The notes: generated by a model from the sequence alone, not told the origin. 59,966 bases of DNA from Erysipelotrichaceae bacterium (GCA_900770275.1 CAAGJS010000088.1:1-59966), one strand, 5' to 3'; positions 1 to 7,691 are shown, counted from the first letter of the stretch. A program made the numbers and translations.

Positions 1-216
1 ATCGGCGTTGAGAATGGTGCGATCACAAGCTTCACAGATCTTGCCGGCAACGACAAGGGTGACGGTGTTGGTGACAACTACTTTGAGGATGGCGGTCTGG
101 ATGCGTTCATCGGTGCGACGCTTGATTCGAGTATCGATGGAACATCGGGAGCTACCTATACATCGACAGCTGTCAAGGCGATGGCGCAGGCGGCTCTGAA
201 GGCTGCGGCTGAGTGA
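1..216 (+). CDS. FMN-binding domain protein, C-terminal part (Rnf-associated)
   Basis: The frame is open from the first base of the window to a TGA at 214-216, so only the last 71 residues are seen. They end in a SGATYTST motif followed by an alanine-rich helix. This is the S/T-G-A-T site where FMN is linked to threonine in RnfG/NqrC-type domains. The rnfG gene follows after 12 bp, so this is a second FMN-binding protein or a second RnfG-like subunit of the same complex. RnfD also carries covalent FMN, but it ends in membrane helices, which this fragment lacks. The start and N-terminal topology lie outside the window. Confidence 0.75.
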   Translation: MGVENGAITSFTDLAGNDKGDGVGDNYFEDGGLDAFIGATLDSSIDGTSGATYTSTAVKAMAQAALKAAAE

Positions 217-228
217 GGAGGCTGAACG

Positions 229-741
229 ATGAAAAAGGATTCGACAGGATATAAGGTCGTTCTTCTTGGCGTTCTGTGTGCGATCTGCGGATTACTGCTT
301 GCGGCTGTCAACAGTCTGACGGCGCCGGTAATTGCAGAGCGTTCGCTGGCGGCCGAGAAGGAGAATCTGGATAAGATCTATCCGGGTGCTGAGTTCACGG
401 AAGTAACGAACTATACGGATGATACGGGACTGGTGCTGGGTGTGTACCAGGCGGAAGGCAAGGGCTATGTGTTCAAGGTTTCCGGCATGGGCTACAACTC
501 CAACGGTTTCACGTTCATGATTGCGTTCAATAACGATGGTACGTGCGGTGGATTCACTGCTGTTGAGCAGAGTGAATCGCCGGGCATTGGTGCTCGTGCC
601 TTCGAGGATGATTACGTTTCGCAGATTTCGCAGATTACGGCTACGGAGGATGCGCCGCTTCTCTCGGGTGCGACGCTGACGACGACGGCAATCCGTAAGG
701 GTGTTGCGGCGGCTGAAGCTGTGTTTGCGCAGCTGAATTGA
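229..741 (+). CDS. rnfG: RnfG, FMN-binding subunit of the Rnf electron transport complex
   Basis: This 170-residue protein has an N-terminal signal-anchor helix (about residues 10-30), an extracytoplasmic FMN-binding domain with an ESPGIGAR-type segment in the middle, and a C-terminal SGATLTTTAI motif whose threonine is the expected FMN attachment site. In the Rnf complex RnfG passes electrons between membrane subunits during ferredoxin:NAD+ oxidoreduction coupled to ion pumping. The length is slightly short for the family. A GAGGAGG ribosome site precedes the ATG. It sits between another FMN-binding gene and rnfE, in one operon. Confidence 0.9.
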   Translation: MKKDSTGYKVVLLGVLCAICGLLLAAVNSLTAPVIAERSLAAEKENLDKIYPGAEFTEVTNYTDDTGLVLGVYQAEGKGYVFKVSGMGYNSNGFTFMIAFNNDGTCGGFTAVEQSESPGIGARAFEDDYVSQISQITATEDAPLLSGATLTTTAIRKGVAAAEAVFAQLN

Positions 742-752
742 GGAGGACGGAT

Positions 753-1463
753 ATGAGCGAACCTAAAAAGAAGATGAGCTTTGGCAAAGAGCTCATTGTG
801 AACAATCCGGTCTTCGGGCTGTACCTGGGTATCTGTTCGACGCTGGGCATTACGACGGCGCTGGACAATGCGATCGGTATGGGCATGGCCGTTATTGTGA
901 TTCTGGTGCTTTCCAATGTTGTGATTTCTCTGATTGCGAAGATTACGCCGGATGAGATTCATATTCCGGTATACATCGTGATCATTGCGACGCTGGTTAC
1001 CATCGTTGAGCTGCTGATGCAGGCATATATGCCGACGCTGTTCTCGACGCTGGGTGCCTTCGTTGATCTGATCGTTGTTAACTGCATCATTCTGGGTCGC
1101 GCAGAAGCTTATGCGTGCAGCCACAATGTTGCAGAGAGTGCGCGTGATGGCTTCATGATGGGTCTTGCCTATACGTGCTCGCTGCTGGCGATGAGCATTA
1201 TTCGTCAGATTCTGGGTACCGGTGTTCTTTCCATGAGCAATCCGTTTACGCAGGCGACGATCTTCTCGCTGCGTCTGATTCCGGATGCATATACGATTCC
1301 GGTATTTACGAGTCAGACCGGCGCGTTCCTGACGTTCGCGGTTCTTGCGGCAGTTGTCGCTACCATCAAGAACAAGGATGCGGACAAGGAAGAAGCAGCT
1401 GCGAAGGCTGCCAAGATTGAGGCAGCCAAGAAGGCAGCAGCTGCCAAGGGGGCTAAGGCATGA
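753..1463 (+). CDS. rnfE: RnfE, membrane subunit of the Rnf complex
   Basis: This 236-residue polytopic membrane protein of the RnfE/NqrD family has about six hydrophobic segments. A conserved N-terminal stretch (NNPVFGLYLGICSTLGITT) and a central NCIILGRAEAYA motif are visible; the latter family carries cysteines thought to bind an Fe-S cluster within the membrane with RnfA. I chose the ATG at 753 because AGGAGG (741-746) lies six bases upstream; an in-frame TTG at 738 lies before that site. The C-terminus is a lysine/alanine-rich helix (about residues 205-236), longer than usual. It overlaps rnfA by an ATGA. Confidence 0.93.
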   Translation: MSEPKKKMSFGKELIVNNPVFGLYLGICSTLGITTALDNAIGMGMAVIVILVLSNVVISLIAKITPDEIHIPVYIVIIATLVTIVELLMQAYMPTLFSTLGAFVDLIVVNCIILGRAEAYACSHNVAESARDGFMMGLAYTCSLLAMSIIRQILGTGVLSMSNPFTQATIFSLRLIPDAYTIPVFTSQTGAFLTFAVLAAVVATIKNKDADKEEAAAKAAKIEAAKKAAAAKGAKA

Positions 1464-2041
1464 CAGCAGCATCTCTGTTTACGCTGTTCATCAGCGGTGT
1501 TTTGGTAAACAACATCATTCTGGCGCGCTTCATCGGTATGTGCCCGTTCATGGGTGTTTCGACGAAGCTGTCCTCTGCCATTGGCATGGGACTTGCCGTT
1601 ATCTTCGTTATTTTCGGTGCTTCGGTGCTTTCGTGGCTTCTGTACTACTATGTTCTGGTACCGCTGGACATTACGTATATGAAGCTGATCTGCTTCATTC
1701 TTCTGATTGCGTCGTTCGTTCAGTTTGTTGAGATGTTCATCAAGAAGAAGAGTCCGTCGCTGTACAAGTCGCTCGGCATCTATCTGCCGCTGATCACGAC
1801 GAACTGCGCGGTTCTCTATGTAGCTCTCGATAACATTTCGCAGGAATACAATCTGATTGAGACGATGGTCAACTCGGTTGCTGTTCCGCTGGGATTCATG
1901 ATTGTTCTGGTTCTGTTTGCGACGATCCGTGAGCGTCTGGCTGGCAATGATATTCCGCGTGCGTTCAAGGGCAATCCGATTGCCTTCGTTGTGGCGGCGA
2001 TTCTGGCGGTTGCCTTCTCGGCTTTCGCAGGCATTGCGTAA
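1460..2041 (+). CDS. rnfA: RnfA, membrane subunit of the Rnf complex
   Basis: This 193-residue protein has about six transmembrane segments. The typical RnfA/NqrE signature VNNIILARFIGMCPFMGVS is at the N-terminus and LITTNCAVLYVAL in the middle. RnfA pairs with RnfE to hold a membrane-embedded Fe-S centre and forms part of the ion path. The start overlaps the rnfE stop (ATGA at 1460-1463) and its TAA overlaps the next ATG at 2041, so translation is probably coupled along the operon. The length is normal for the family. Confidence 0.94.
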   Translation: MTAASLFTLFISGVLVNNIILARFIGMCPFMGVSTKLSSAIGMGLAVIFVIFGASVLSWLLYYYVLVPLDITYMKLICFILLIASFVQFVEMFIKKKSPSLYKSLGIYLPLITTNCAVLYVALDNISQEYNLIETMVNSVAVPLGFMIVLVLFATIRERLAGNDIPRAFKGNPIAFVVAAILAVAFSAFAGIA

Positions 2042-2238
2042 TGAGCGGACTCTATGCTTTATTGATCGGAGCTGTGCTGGCTGGTCTGGCAGGGCTTCTG
2101 ACAGTGATGAATCATCGTACTCCGGTGCCCAAGGGCTGTGAGAATCTGAAGCCTGACTGCAAGGGGTGCGGTATTGCGGATTGTGCCGTGCGCCAATCCG
2201 AAGCAAAGAAGGAAAATAAAGGAGAAACAGTATGCTGA
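2041..2238 (+). CDS. small Cys-rich single-span membrane protein within the Rnf operon
   Basis: This 65-residue protein has one N-terminal hydrophobic segment (residues 3-23), then a short cytoplasmic tail with Cys33, Cys40, Cys43 and Cys48 (spacing C-x6-C-x2-C-x4-C) and a final Cys65. The spacing could hold a metal or an Fe-S cluster, but I do not recognise a family. Its ATG overlaps the rnfA TAA, and its last codons overlap the start of the short rnfB gene, where a GGAG site precedes ATG 2232. Full translational coupling suggests it is a real subunit or assembly partner of this Rnf variant. It could supply a cluster that RnfB lacks; that is inference. Confidence 0.7.
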   Translation: MSGLYALLIGAVLAGLAGLLTVMNHRTPVPKGCENLKPDCKGCGIADCAVRQSEAKKENKGETVC

Positions 2239-2513
2239 AAGCGGCATTGATGATGCTGGTGCTTGGCGGCGTGTGCGGCCTGATTCTTGGCTTTGCGTCC
2301 GTAAAGTTCCATGTCGAAGTAGATACGCGGGAACAGGATCTTCTCGCGATGTTGCCGGGATATAACTGCGGCGGCTGCGGCTATCCGGGCTGCTCCGGTA
2401 TGGCAGCTGCGCTGGCAGATGGCACCGGTGATATCGACAAGTGCAAGCCTTCGAAGCCTGAGAAGAAGGCAGAGATCAAGCAGTGGCTCAAGGATCATCC
2501 GAAGCAGGCATAA
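2232..2513 (+). CDS. rnfB: short RnfB: N-terminal anchor and one Fe-S domain only
   Basis: This 93-residue protein starts like RnfB. It has a membrane segment (residues 4-22) followed by the Fe-S domain with Cys46, Cys49, Cys54 and Cys71 (CGGCGYPGC, then a cysteine 17 residues on), which binds one [4Fe-4S] cluster in the family. Ordinary RnfB is about 260-330 residues long and continues with two or more ferredoxin-type 2[4Fe-4S] modules that accept electrons from ferredoxin. Here the reading frame ends with TAA, and an intrinsic terminator follows 28 bp later. No leftover ferredoxin sequence is visible, so the short form looks intact rather than broken. Confidence 0.85.
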   Translation: MLKAALMMLVLGGVCGLILGFASVKFHVEVDTREQDLLAMLPGYNCGGCGYPGCSGMAAALADGTGDIDKCKPSKPEKKAEIKQWLKDHPKQA

Positions 2514-2541
2514 TCTGCAGGTGATCTGAAGTAATTTAATT

Positions 2542-2570
2542 GGTCGGATTCGTGGGAATCCGGCCTTTTT
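2542..2570 (+). terminator. intrinsic terminator of the Rnf operon
   Basis: GGTCGGATTC (2542-2551) pairs with GAATCCGGCC (2556-2565), with one G-T pair and a four-base loop, followed by TTTTT. Confidence 0.85.
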
Positions 2571-2601
2571 CTGTCTATGGAACAGTGGAGGCACGTTCGA
2601 T

Positions 2602-3330
2602 ATGAAGATGGATGTTGTTAAGAAGGCTGCGGCTGTACTTGTTCTCTCTGTTGTTCTTTTACTTACGCTGCATCAGGCGGTGGAGCTGCGGACGGTGCAG
2701 AAGTTGGAACTTGTGGATACCTTTGTGGCGGCGCGGGATATTCCGCCCCGGACCCGGATTGAGGAAAGTGATCTGCTTACGATTCAGGTTCCGCGGGCCT
2801 ATCTGATGGATTACATCTGTACAAAAAAGGAAGACATCATTGGCCGCTATACGGAAATTGCCGGAATGATTCCGGCCGGATCCCCGTTTTACAAAGCGAT
2901 GCTGTATGAGGAACGTGAGCTTCCGGATTATCCTTCGACGTTGCTGGAGGAGGGGCAGTCGGCCTATTCACTTGCCGTGGATCTGACACGTTCGGGTGGG
3001 AATCCGGTGGCTGGGATGTATGTGGATCTTTTTGGTACGGTGATGCAGAAGGATGGAACGATGGTGAGCGGCGCGATCATTGAACATGTGCGGATTCTCA
3101 GTGTAAAGGATGCGCAGGGGCTTTCGATTGATGATCCTAACAGCAGTGGTCTGCCCTATGTGGTGTTACTTGCCGTGAGGTCGGGTGATGTTGCGATGCT
3201 GGCACAGATCGAGAAGGTGGGGGAGATTCGTCTCTTTGCATCGTCGGAAAGCTATCGGCGCGGGCAGGAGGCGATCCGGGTCAGTGAATCGCCCATAGTG
3301 GAATGGTACAGGGTTTCCGATGTAGAATAA
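2602..3330 (+). CDS. SAF-domain protein related to Flp pilus CpaB
   Basis: This 242-residue protein has an N-terminal membrane anchor (residues 8-24). An SAF-type domain follows (AARDIPPRTRIEESDLL, about residues 42-60) and then a beta-rich region resembling the RcpC/CpaB domain. CpaB works with outer components of Tad/Flp pilus machines in Gram-negatives; monoderm versions occur near tad genes. No other tad gene is visible here, so it is either an orphan or serves another envelope role. GGAGG (2588-2592) precedes the ATG. Its stop lies four bases before the next start, so it is probably co-transcribed with the glycosyltransferase gene. Confidence 0.65.
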   Translation: MKMDVVKKAAAVLVLSVVLLLTLHQAVELRTVQKLELVDTFVAARDIPPRTRIEESDLLTIQVPRAYLMDYICTKKEDIIGRYTEIAGMIPAGSPFYKAMLYEERELPDYPSTLLEEGQSAYSLAVDLTRSGGNPVAGMYVDLFGTVMQKDGTMVSGAIIEHVRILSVKDAQGLSIDDPNSSGLPYVVLLAVRSGDVAMLAQIEKVGEIRLFASSESYRRGQEAIRVSESPIVEWYRVSDVE

Positions 3331-3334
3331 GCGC

Positions 3335-4132
3335 GTGCTGAAGAAGATATTGCGCTATCTGCGATACATTGTGCTTTCGGTTCTTGCGGTGCTGTGTATT
3401 CTGGGGGTGGTAATGATTGACCGTGGACAGAAACTGGCGGCACAGGTCACGGAAGAGACGCCCATTACCGAAGCCGTAGAACCGTATTTTTCAAAGTCCA
3501 CGTGGACAGATTATGAGAATCTGGATCCGAAATTCGTGGAGGCGGTCGTAGCCGTTGAGGATCAGCGTTACTTTCATCGTTTTGGTTTTGATTGGCCGGC
3601 ATTGATCCGGGCGTTATTCAACAATATGATGGCACGTTCCTTTGTGGAGGGCGGCAGTACCATTTCGCAGCAGATTGCGAAGAACCTCTATTTTCAGTCA
3701 GCTTCCCGCGGTGTGACAGAGAAGATTGCCGAAGTCTATATCATGTACCAGATGGAGATGACCTATTCGAAAGAAACACTGTTCGCTCTTTATGTGAATA
3801 TGAACTATTACGGAGACGGTTACTGGGGCATCAAAGAGGCTAGTGAAGGTTATTATGGCGCAGAACCGGATAATCTGACTCTGGGCCAGGCAGCGATGCT
3901 GGCAGGGATTCCCAATGCGCCAGGCTACTATCAGCTTTCTACGGGCTATGATGCGGCATTGCGGCGGATGCACAAGGTGCTTAACCGCATGCGTCAGGAA
4001 GGCTATATCACCGATGAAGAGCGTCAGGCAGCAATGAATGAAGATATGCGTCCGATCTCGGTGAAGGAAGCGGATACGGATACACAGGAGAATGCGTTCG
4101 GGGCAGTACCACTGGACCTGTTATGGGGATGA
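3335..4132 (+). CDS. monofunctional peptidoglycan glycosyltransferase (GT51)
   Basis: This 265-residue protein has an N-terminal transmembrane helix (about residues 10-28) and a GT51 domain. The catalytic glutamate is Glu75 in AVEDQRYFHRFGFD, followed by GGSTISQQIAKN, and the rest is typical of the lysozyme-like fold that polymerises lipid II outside the membrane. There is no penicillin-binding transpeptidase domain, so it is of the MtgA/SgtB type. The start is GTG 3335, just after the stop of the CpaB-like gene; no strong ribosome site is visible, so coupling is likely. The last about 30 residues are acidic and not part of the catalytic core. Confidence 0.88.
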   Translation: MLKKILRYLRYIVLSVLAVLCILGVVMIDRGQKLAAQVTEETPITEAVEPYFSKSTWTDYENLDPKFVEAVVAVEDQRYFHRFGFDWPALIRALFNNMMARSFVEGGSTISQQIAKNLYFQSASRGVTEKIAEVYIMYQMEMTYSKETLFALYVNMNYYGDGYWGIKEASEGYYGAEPDNLTLGQAAMLAGIPNAPGYYQLSTGYDAALRRMHKVLNRMRQEGYITDEERQAAMNEDMRPISVKEADTDTQENAFGAVPLDLLWG

Positions 4133-4173
4133 TATTCGTGCAGATTTGACATTGCTGCCAAGAAAGATATAAG

Positions 4174-4201
4174 AAAAAACCGCATTGTTATGCGGTTTTT
4201 T
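4174..4201. terminator. bidirectional intrinsic terminator
   Basis: AAAAAACCGCAT (4174-4185) and ATGCGGTTTTTT (4190-4201) form a 12-bp perfect hairpin with a four-base loop. It has T runs in both directions and lies between the glycosyltransferase gene (plus) and tRNA-His (minus). Confidence 0.9.
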
Positions 4202-4209
4202 ATAACAAA

Positions 4210-4287
4210 TGGGGCGGCTAAAGGGACTCGAACCCTTGAGTGCTGGAGCCACAATCCAGTGTGTTAACCAACTTCACCATAGCCGCC
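4210..4287 (-). tRNA. tRNA-His (GTG)
   Basis: The cloverleaf is clear on the minus strand. Acceptor GCGGCTA (4286-4280) pairs with TAGCCGC (4220-4214). An extra 5' G (4287) faces discriminator C (4213), which is the hallmark of tRNA-His. The anticodon is GTG in loop ATTGTGGC, the T arm is GGGTTCGAGTCCC, and an encoded CCA lies at 4212-4210. Confidence 0.97.
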
Positions 4288-4300
4288 ATCAGCAGTAACG

Positions 4301-4329
4301 ATTCTAACCTAATAGGCGATTCTGTGCAA
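4301..4329 (-). promoter_or_regulatory. sigma-A type promoter for tRNA-His
   Basis: On the minus strand TTGCAC (4329-4324), a 17-base spacer and TAGAAT (4306-4301) lie about 14 bases before the tRNA 5' end. Confidence 0.75.
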
Positions 4330-4383
4330 GGGCGATTTTTAGATGCGTATGCGGTAAAATTATTGTCTGTGGAGGGTTCGGCA

Positions 4384-5727
4384 GTGGGTTTTCTTGCGAA
4401 GTGGCTGTATTCCCATAAGGTTTCTACGTTTCAGATTATTTCGTTCAGCTTTGCGCTGCTGATTCTGGTTGGTACGGTGTTATTGATGTTACCGTGGGCG
4501 ACGGCGAGCGGTGAGTCGGCAGGCTTCATGACGGCATGGTTTACGGCGACATCGGCCAGCTGTGTTACGGGTCTTGTGCTGCAGGATACGGCGCAGTACT
4601 GGTCCTTGTTCGGGAAAATCGTGATTCTGATTATGATTCAGATTGGCGGCGTCGGTGTGGTTACGATTGCGGTTCTGATTGCGCTGGCGGCGGGAAAGAA
4701 GATTGATCTGATGCAGCGGGGATTGATGAATTATTCCATCTCTTCGCCCCGTGCAGGCGGGACGGTGTCGTTGACGCGTTTCATTGCGCGCAGCGTCGTT
4801 CTGATTGAATTGATTGGTGCGCTGGTGATGTGGCCTTCGTTTGCCAGTGTCTTCGGTGTGTGGAAGGGGCTTGGCATTGCGGTGTTTCATTCGATATCTG
4901 CTTTCTGCAATGCGGGCTTTGATCTGATGGGGACAGAGTCGGGTTCCTTTTCTTCTCTGACTTTGTTTGCGAAGAATCCTGTGATCAATATCGTTGTGAT
5001 GGCGCTGATCATTCTTGGCGGCTTAGGCTTTCTGACGTGGCAGGATGTGCTGGTGAACAAGTTTCGGTTGAAGCGCTGCCGTCTGCAGACGAAACTGATT
5101 CTGTCGACGTCTTTGGTTCTGATTGTGGTGCCGGCAGTCTTGTTTTTTTTCTTTGAATATGGAAATGTTCAGGGGAGCGAGAGGGTATGGCTCTCTCTGT
5201 TTCAGTCGGTGACGGCGCGTACGGCCGGATTCAATACGGCGGATCTTACGAAGATGTCTGAGAGCGGGCAGATGTTGATGATCATCTTGATGCTCATTGG
5301 CGGCTCGCCTGGATCGACCGCCGGCGGAATGAAGACGACGACGGCGGTAATTCTGTTCAGCTGGCTGTCGAGTGCGATGCGCCGTGAATCGCGTCCGAAG
5401 ATGTTCGGGCGTCGTATTACGCAAAGCAGCGCAAACAATGCGGCAACCGTGTTGATGCTGTATCTGGTGCTGTTTCTGGGTGGTTCGATGATTATTTCGC
5501 GGGTGGATCATCTGCCGTTGCTTGCATGTATGTTTGAGACGGCTTCGGCGGTTGGTACGGTTGGTGTGACGCTGGGACTGACGACGAAACTGTGCGCATT
5601 CAGTCATGTGATTCTGATTGTTTTAATGTTTATTGGTCGTGTTGGTGGTATGACGCTTGCCTATGCTGCAATTGGCCGCAGCAACTATGAGCAGCAGTAT
5701 CCGCAGGAAGATGTAATGGTTGGATAG
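4384..5727 (+). CDS. ktrB: KtrB potassium uptake channel subunit
   Basis: This is a 447-residue TrkH/KtrB-family K+ translocator. Four M1-P-M2 repeats are recognisable by their filter segments: TSASCVTGL, SAFCNAGFD, TARTAGFNT and SAVGTVGVT. A glycine in each lines the pore. I chose GTG 4384 because GGAGG (4371-4375) lies eight bases upstream and the protein then begins as in the family; the frame is open upstream but runs across the tRNA-His locus. KtrA follows after 12 bp. The pair forms Na+-dependent K+ uptake at the membrane, and in the family gating depends on nucleotide binding to KtrA. There is a T8 run at 5143-5150 within a Phe-rich helix. Confidence 0.93.
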   Translation: MGFLAKWLYSHKVSTFQIISFSFALLILVGTVLLMLPWATASGESAGFMTAWFTATSASCVTGLVLQDTAQYWSLFGKIVILIMIQIGGVGVVTIAVLIALAAGKKIDLMQRGLMNYSISSPRAGGTVSLTRFIARSVVLIELIGALVMWPSFASVFGVWKGLGIAVFHSISAFCNAGFDLMGTESGSFSSLTLFAKNPVINIVVMALIILGGLGFLTWQDVLVNKFRLKRCRLQTKLILSTSLVLIVVPAVLFFFFEYGNVQGSERVWLSLFQSVTARTAGFNTADLTKMSESGQMLMIILMLIGGSPGSTAGGMKTTTAVILFSWLSSAMRRESRPKMFGRRITQSSANNAATVLMLYLVLFLGGSMIISRVDHLPLLACMFETASAVGTVGVTLGLTTKLCAFSHVILIVLMFIGRVGGMTLAYAAIGRSNYEQQYPQEDVMVG

Positions 5728-5739
5728 GAGGAAAATGGG

Positions 5740-6393
5740 ATGCGATCGGTTCTGTTGATTGGACTTGGAAGATTCGGGCGCTACACGGCGCAGAAGCTGA
5801 ATGAGCTGCATGTGCAGGTCATGGCGGTGGATAAGGATGAGCAGAGGGTCAATAAGGTGCTGGGCTATGTGACCAATGCATTGATCGGTGACTCGACGGA
5901 TCAAAACTTTCTGAAGTCGCTTGGCGTCAATGACTATGACGTGTGCATTGTCGCAATCGGCGATGATTTCATCAGCTCTTTGGAGACGACGTCTTTACTC
6001 CATGATATGGGTGCGAAGAAAGTGATCAGCCGGGCATCTGGTAAGTCACAGGAGAAGTTTCTGCTGCGCAACGGGGCGGATGCAGTCGTGTTTCCGGAGC
6101 GGGACCTTGCCAATGAGACAGCAATTCGGGCTTCGTCTTCCTCCATTTCGGATTACATGAATCTGGAAGGGGAGTATGCGATTTTTGAGATTCAGGTTCC
6201 TGAGAACTGGTATGGAAAAACAGTTGCGGCCCTCAATATCCGCAATGTCTATGGTGTTAACATCCTTGGCATTCGCAAGGATGGTGTCATGAACATGCAT
6301 GTGACGGCGGATACGGTGATGGAGAAAGGTGCGTCGGTCATGGTCCTGGGCAAGGAGGCAGAAATTTTCGAAAGCTTCCATCTGACGGACTGA
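5740..6393 (+). CDS. ktrA: KtrA, cytosolic RCK regulator of KtrB
   Basis: This 217-residue protein has an N-terminal RCK Rossmann fold (LIGLGRFGRYTAQKL at residues 5-19, with the GxGxxG nucleotide loop). A C-terminal RCK_C/TrkA-C domain from about residue 140 binds c-di-AMP in several Firmicutes. It forms an octameric ring that gates KtrB by ATP/ADP binding. Normal length. AGGAGG lies just upstream of the ATG, and it directly follows ktrB. Confidence 0.94.
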   Translation: MRSVLLIGLGRFGRYTAQKLNELHVQVMAVDKDEQRVNKVLGYVTNALIGDSTDQNFLKSLGVNDYDVCIVAIGDDFISSLETTSLLHDMGAKKVISRASGKSQEKFLLRNGADAVVFPERDLANETAIRASSSSISDYMNLEGEYAIFEIQVPENWYGKTVAALNIRNVYGVNILGIRKDGVMNMHVTADTVMEKGASVMVLGKEAEIFESFHLTD

Positions 6394-6404
6394 TTTTCAA
6401 TGGG

Positions 6405-6413
6405 TGTTAGAAT
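6405..6413 (+). promoter_or_regulatory. extended -10 element immediately before the dehydratase gene
   Basis: TG-T-TAGAAT (TG at 6405-6406, TAGAAT at 6408-6413) is an extended -10. Initiation about seven bases later would fall at or next to the ATG at 6423. No Shine-Dalgarno sequence is present, so a leaderless or nearly leaderless mRNA is possible. Confidence 0.4.
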
Positions 6414-6422
6414 ATCTTCCAT

Positions 6423-7691
6423 ATGAGCACATTGATTGAACGCTTCGGCAGCTATGTAGGAAAGAAGACGGAAACGGATCCGAAGGCTGCGCGGCGGCTG
6501 ATTCTTGCGGCATACAGGGGCTTCGGCTGGTATCAGAAACATAAGCCCGATCCCCGCCGTCCCTATAGTCGGCAGATTCTTGCCAATGCCAGCATGAAAT
6601 TCATGGTGGATGGTTTTTCACATCCGCAGAAGGCTGCGCTGGTATCGATCTTTACGCCGTGTGAGATTCTGCAGGCATTCGGTATTCATCCGATGTGCGC
6701 TGAAATGTTTTCAACCTATCTGAACGGTGCCGGTGCAGAGGCTCCGTTTGTTGCGGCAAGTGAGGCGGCAGGCATTTCTTCGACGTTCTGCAGCTACCAT
6801 AAGGTGCTGATGGGCGCAGCAGAGACTGGTGTGCTGCCAAAGACAGCATTTATCGTCAATACGTCGCTTGCCTGTGATGCGAATAATCTGACATTCCGTG
6901 CGATCAGTGAACAGATGGGCATCGAGCAGATGTATATCGATGTTCCCTATGCAAAGAATGATGCGTCGGTTGACTATGTAGCGGATCAGCTGCGTCAGTT
7001 GCCGGCGTTTATCGAAAAGCAGACAGGATTGAAGATGAATGAAGTTCTCTTCCGCGAAGCGATTGAGCGCTCTCATGAGACGATCCGTCTGTTAAAGGCG
7101 ACAATTCCATACCGGAAGACGAAGTGGCTCTCTGGCGATCTGACCAGTGAGCTGTATGAGGCATTGATGGTGCATACGGCGTTAGGAAGCCGGGAAGCGC
7201 TTGCCTATGCGCGGGCACTTCTGGAAGACTTCAAGAATGCACCGGAAGATCACGGGCACCGCCTTCTCTGGATGCATACGAATCCATTCTGGCAGAAGCC
7301 GGTGATGGAGATGCTCAACTACCGCGAAGACTTTCATGTGGCGGCGACGGAGCTGAGCTATGATGCCTGGATTGATTATGAGGAAAAAGATCCGTATCGC
7401 TTTATGGCGAGCCGGATTGTTTACGATACTTACAATGGGCCGGCAAGGGATCGGATTGCGCTGGCAAAGCAGATGGCGGATGAAGTTGGCGCGGATGGGA
7501 TTGTTGTGTTCTGCCACTGGGGCTGCAAAGAGACTTGCGGCATGAGTGCGCTGGCCAAGAAGGAACTGGAGGCGGCGGGCTATCCGACGTTGATTCTGAA
7601 CGGGGATGGCGTGGATCGCAAGAATACGAGTGATGGACAGGTGTCGACGCGTCTGGGGGCATTTCTGGAGATGCTGGAGGATGGAAGATGA
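6423..7691 (+). CDS. 2-hydroxyacyl-CoA dehydratase-family protein (HgdB-like subunit)
   Basis: This 422-residue protein of the HgdB/FldC/BcrC family has cysteines for an Fe-S cluster in several conserved places: FTPCEILQAFGIHP near residue 80, FCSYHK, SLACDANN and a C-terminal CHWGCKETCG. These enzymes dehydrate 2-hydroxyacyl-CoA by a ketyl radical after ATP-driven one-electron activation. Relatives called double-cubane-cluster proteins reduce other small substrates. The substrate cannot be read from the sequence, and no CoA-transferase or acyl-CoA dehydrogenase gene is nearby. It overlaps the next gene by ATGA, so the two products probably act together. The start has no ribosome site. Confidence 0.8.
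   Translation: MSTLIERFGSYVGKKTETDPKAARRLILAAYRGFGWYQKHKPDPRRPYSRQILANASMKFMVDGFSHPQKAALVSIFTPCEILQAFGIHPMCAEMFSTYLNGAGAEAPFVAASEAAGISSTFCSYHKVLMGAAETGVLPKTAFIVNTSLACDANNLTFRAISEQMGIEQMYIDVPYAKNDASVDYVADQLRQLPAFIEKQTGLKMNEVLFREAIERSHETIRLLKATIPYRKTKWLSGDLTSELYEALMVHTALGSREALAYARALLEDFKNAPEDHGHRLLWMHTNPFWQKPVMEMLNYREDFHVAATELSYDAWIDYEEKDPYRFMASRIVYDTYNGPARDRIALAKQMADEVGADGIVVFCHWGCKETCGMSALAKKELEAAGYPTLILNGDGVDRKNTSDGQVSTRLGAFLEMLEDGR

Noticed and set aside
738..752. In-frame TTG start for rnfE at 738.
   Set aside because: The AGGAGG site lies after it; ATG 753 has correct spacing.
4024..4254. A 76-codon minus-strand frame ending inside the glycosyltransferase gene.
   Set aside because: Its first codons are tRNA-His read as protein and it crosses a strong terminator.
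4240..4383. Longer N-terminus for KtrB starting at 4240.
   Set aside because: It would read through the tRNA-His gene; GTG 4384 has a proper ribosome site and fits the family start.
5143..5150. T8 tract in ktrB as a phase-variation switch.
   Set aside because: It encodes Phe codons in a membrane helix of a housekeeping transporter; no reason to expect switching.
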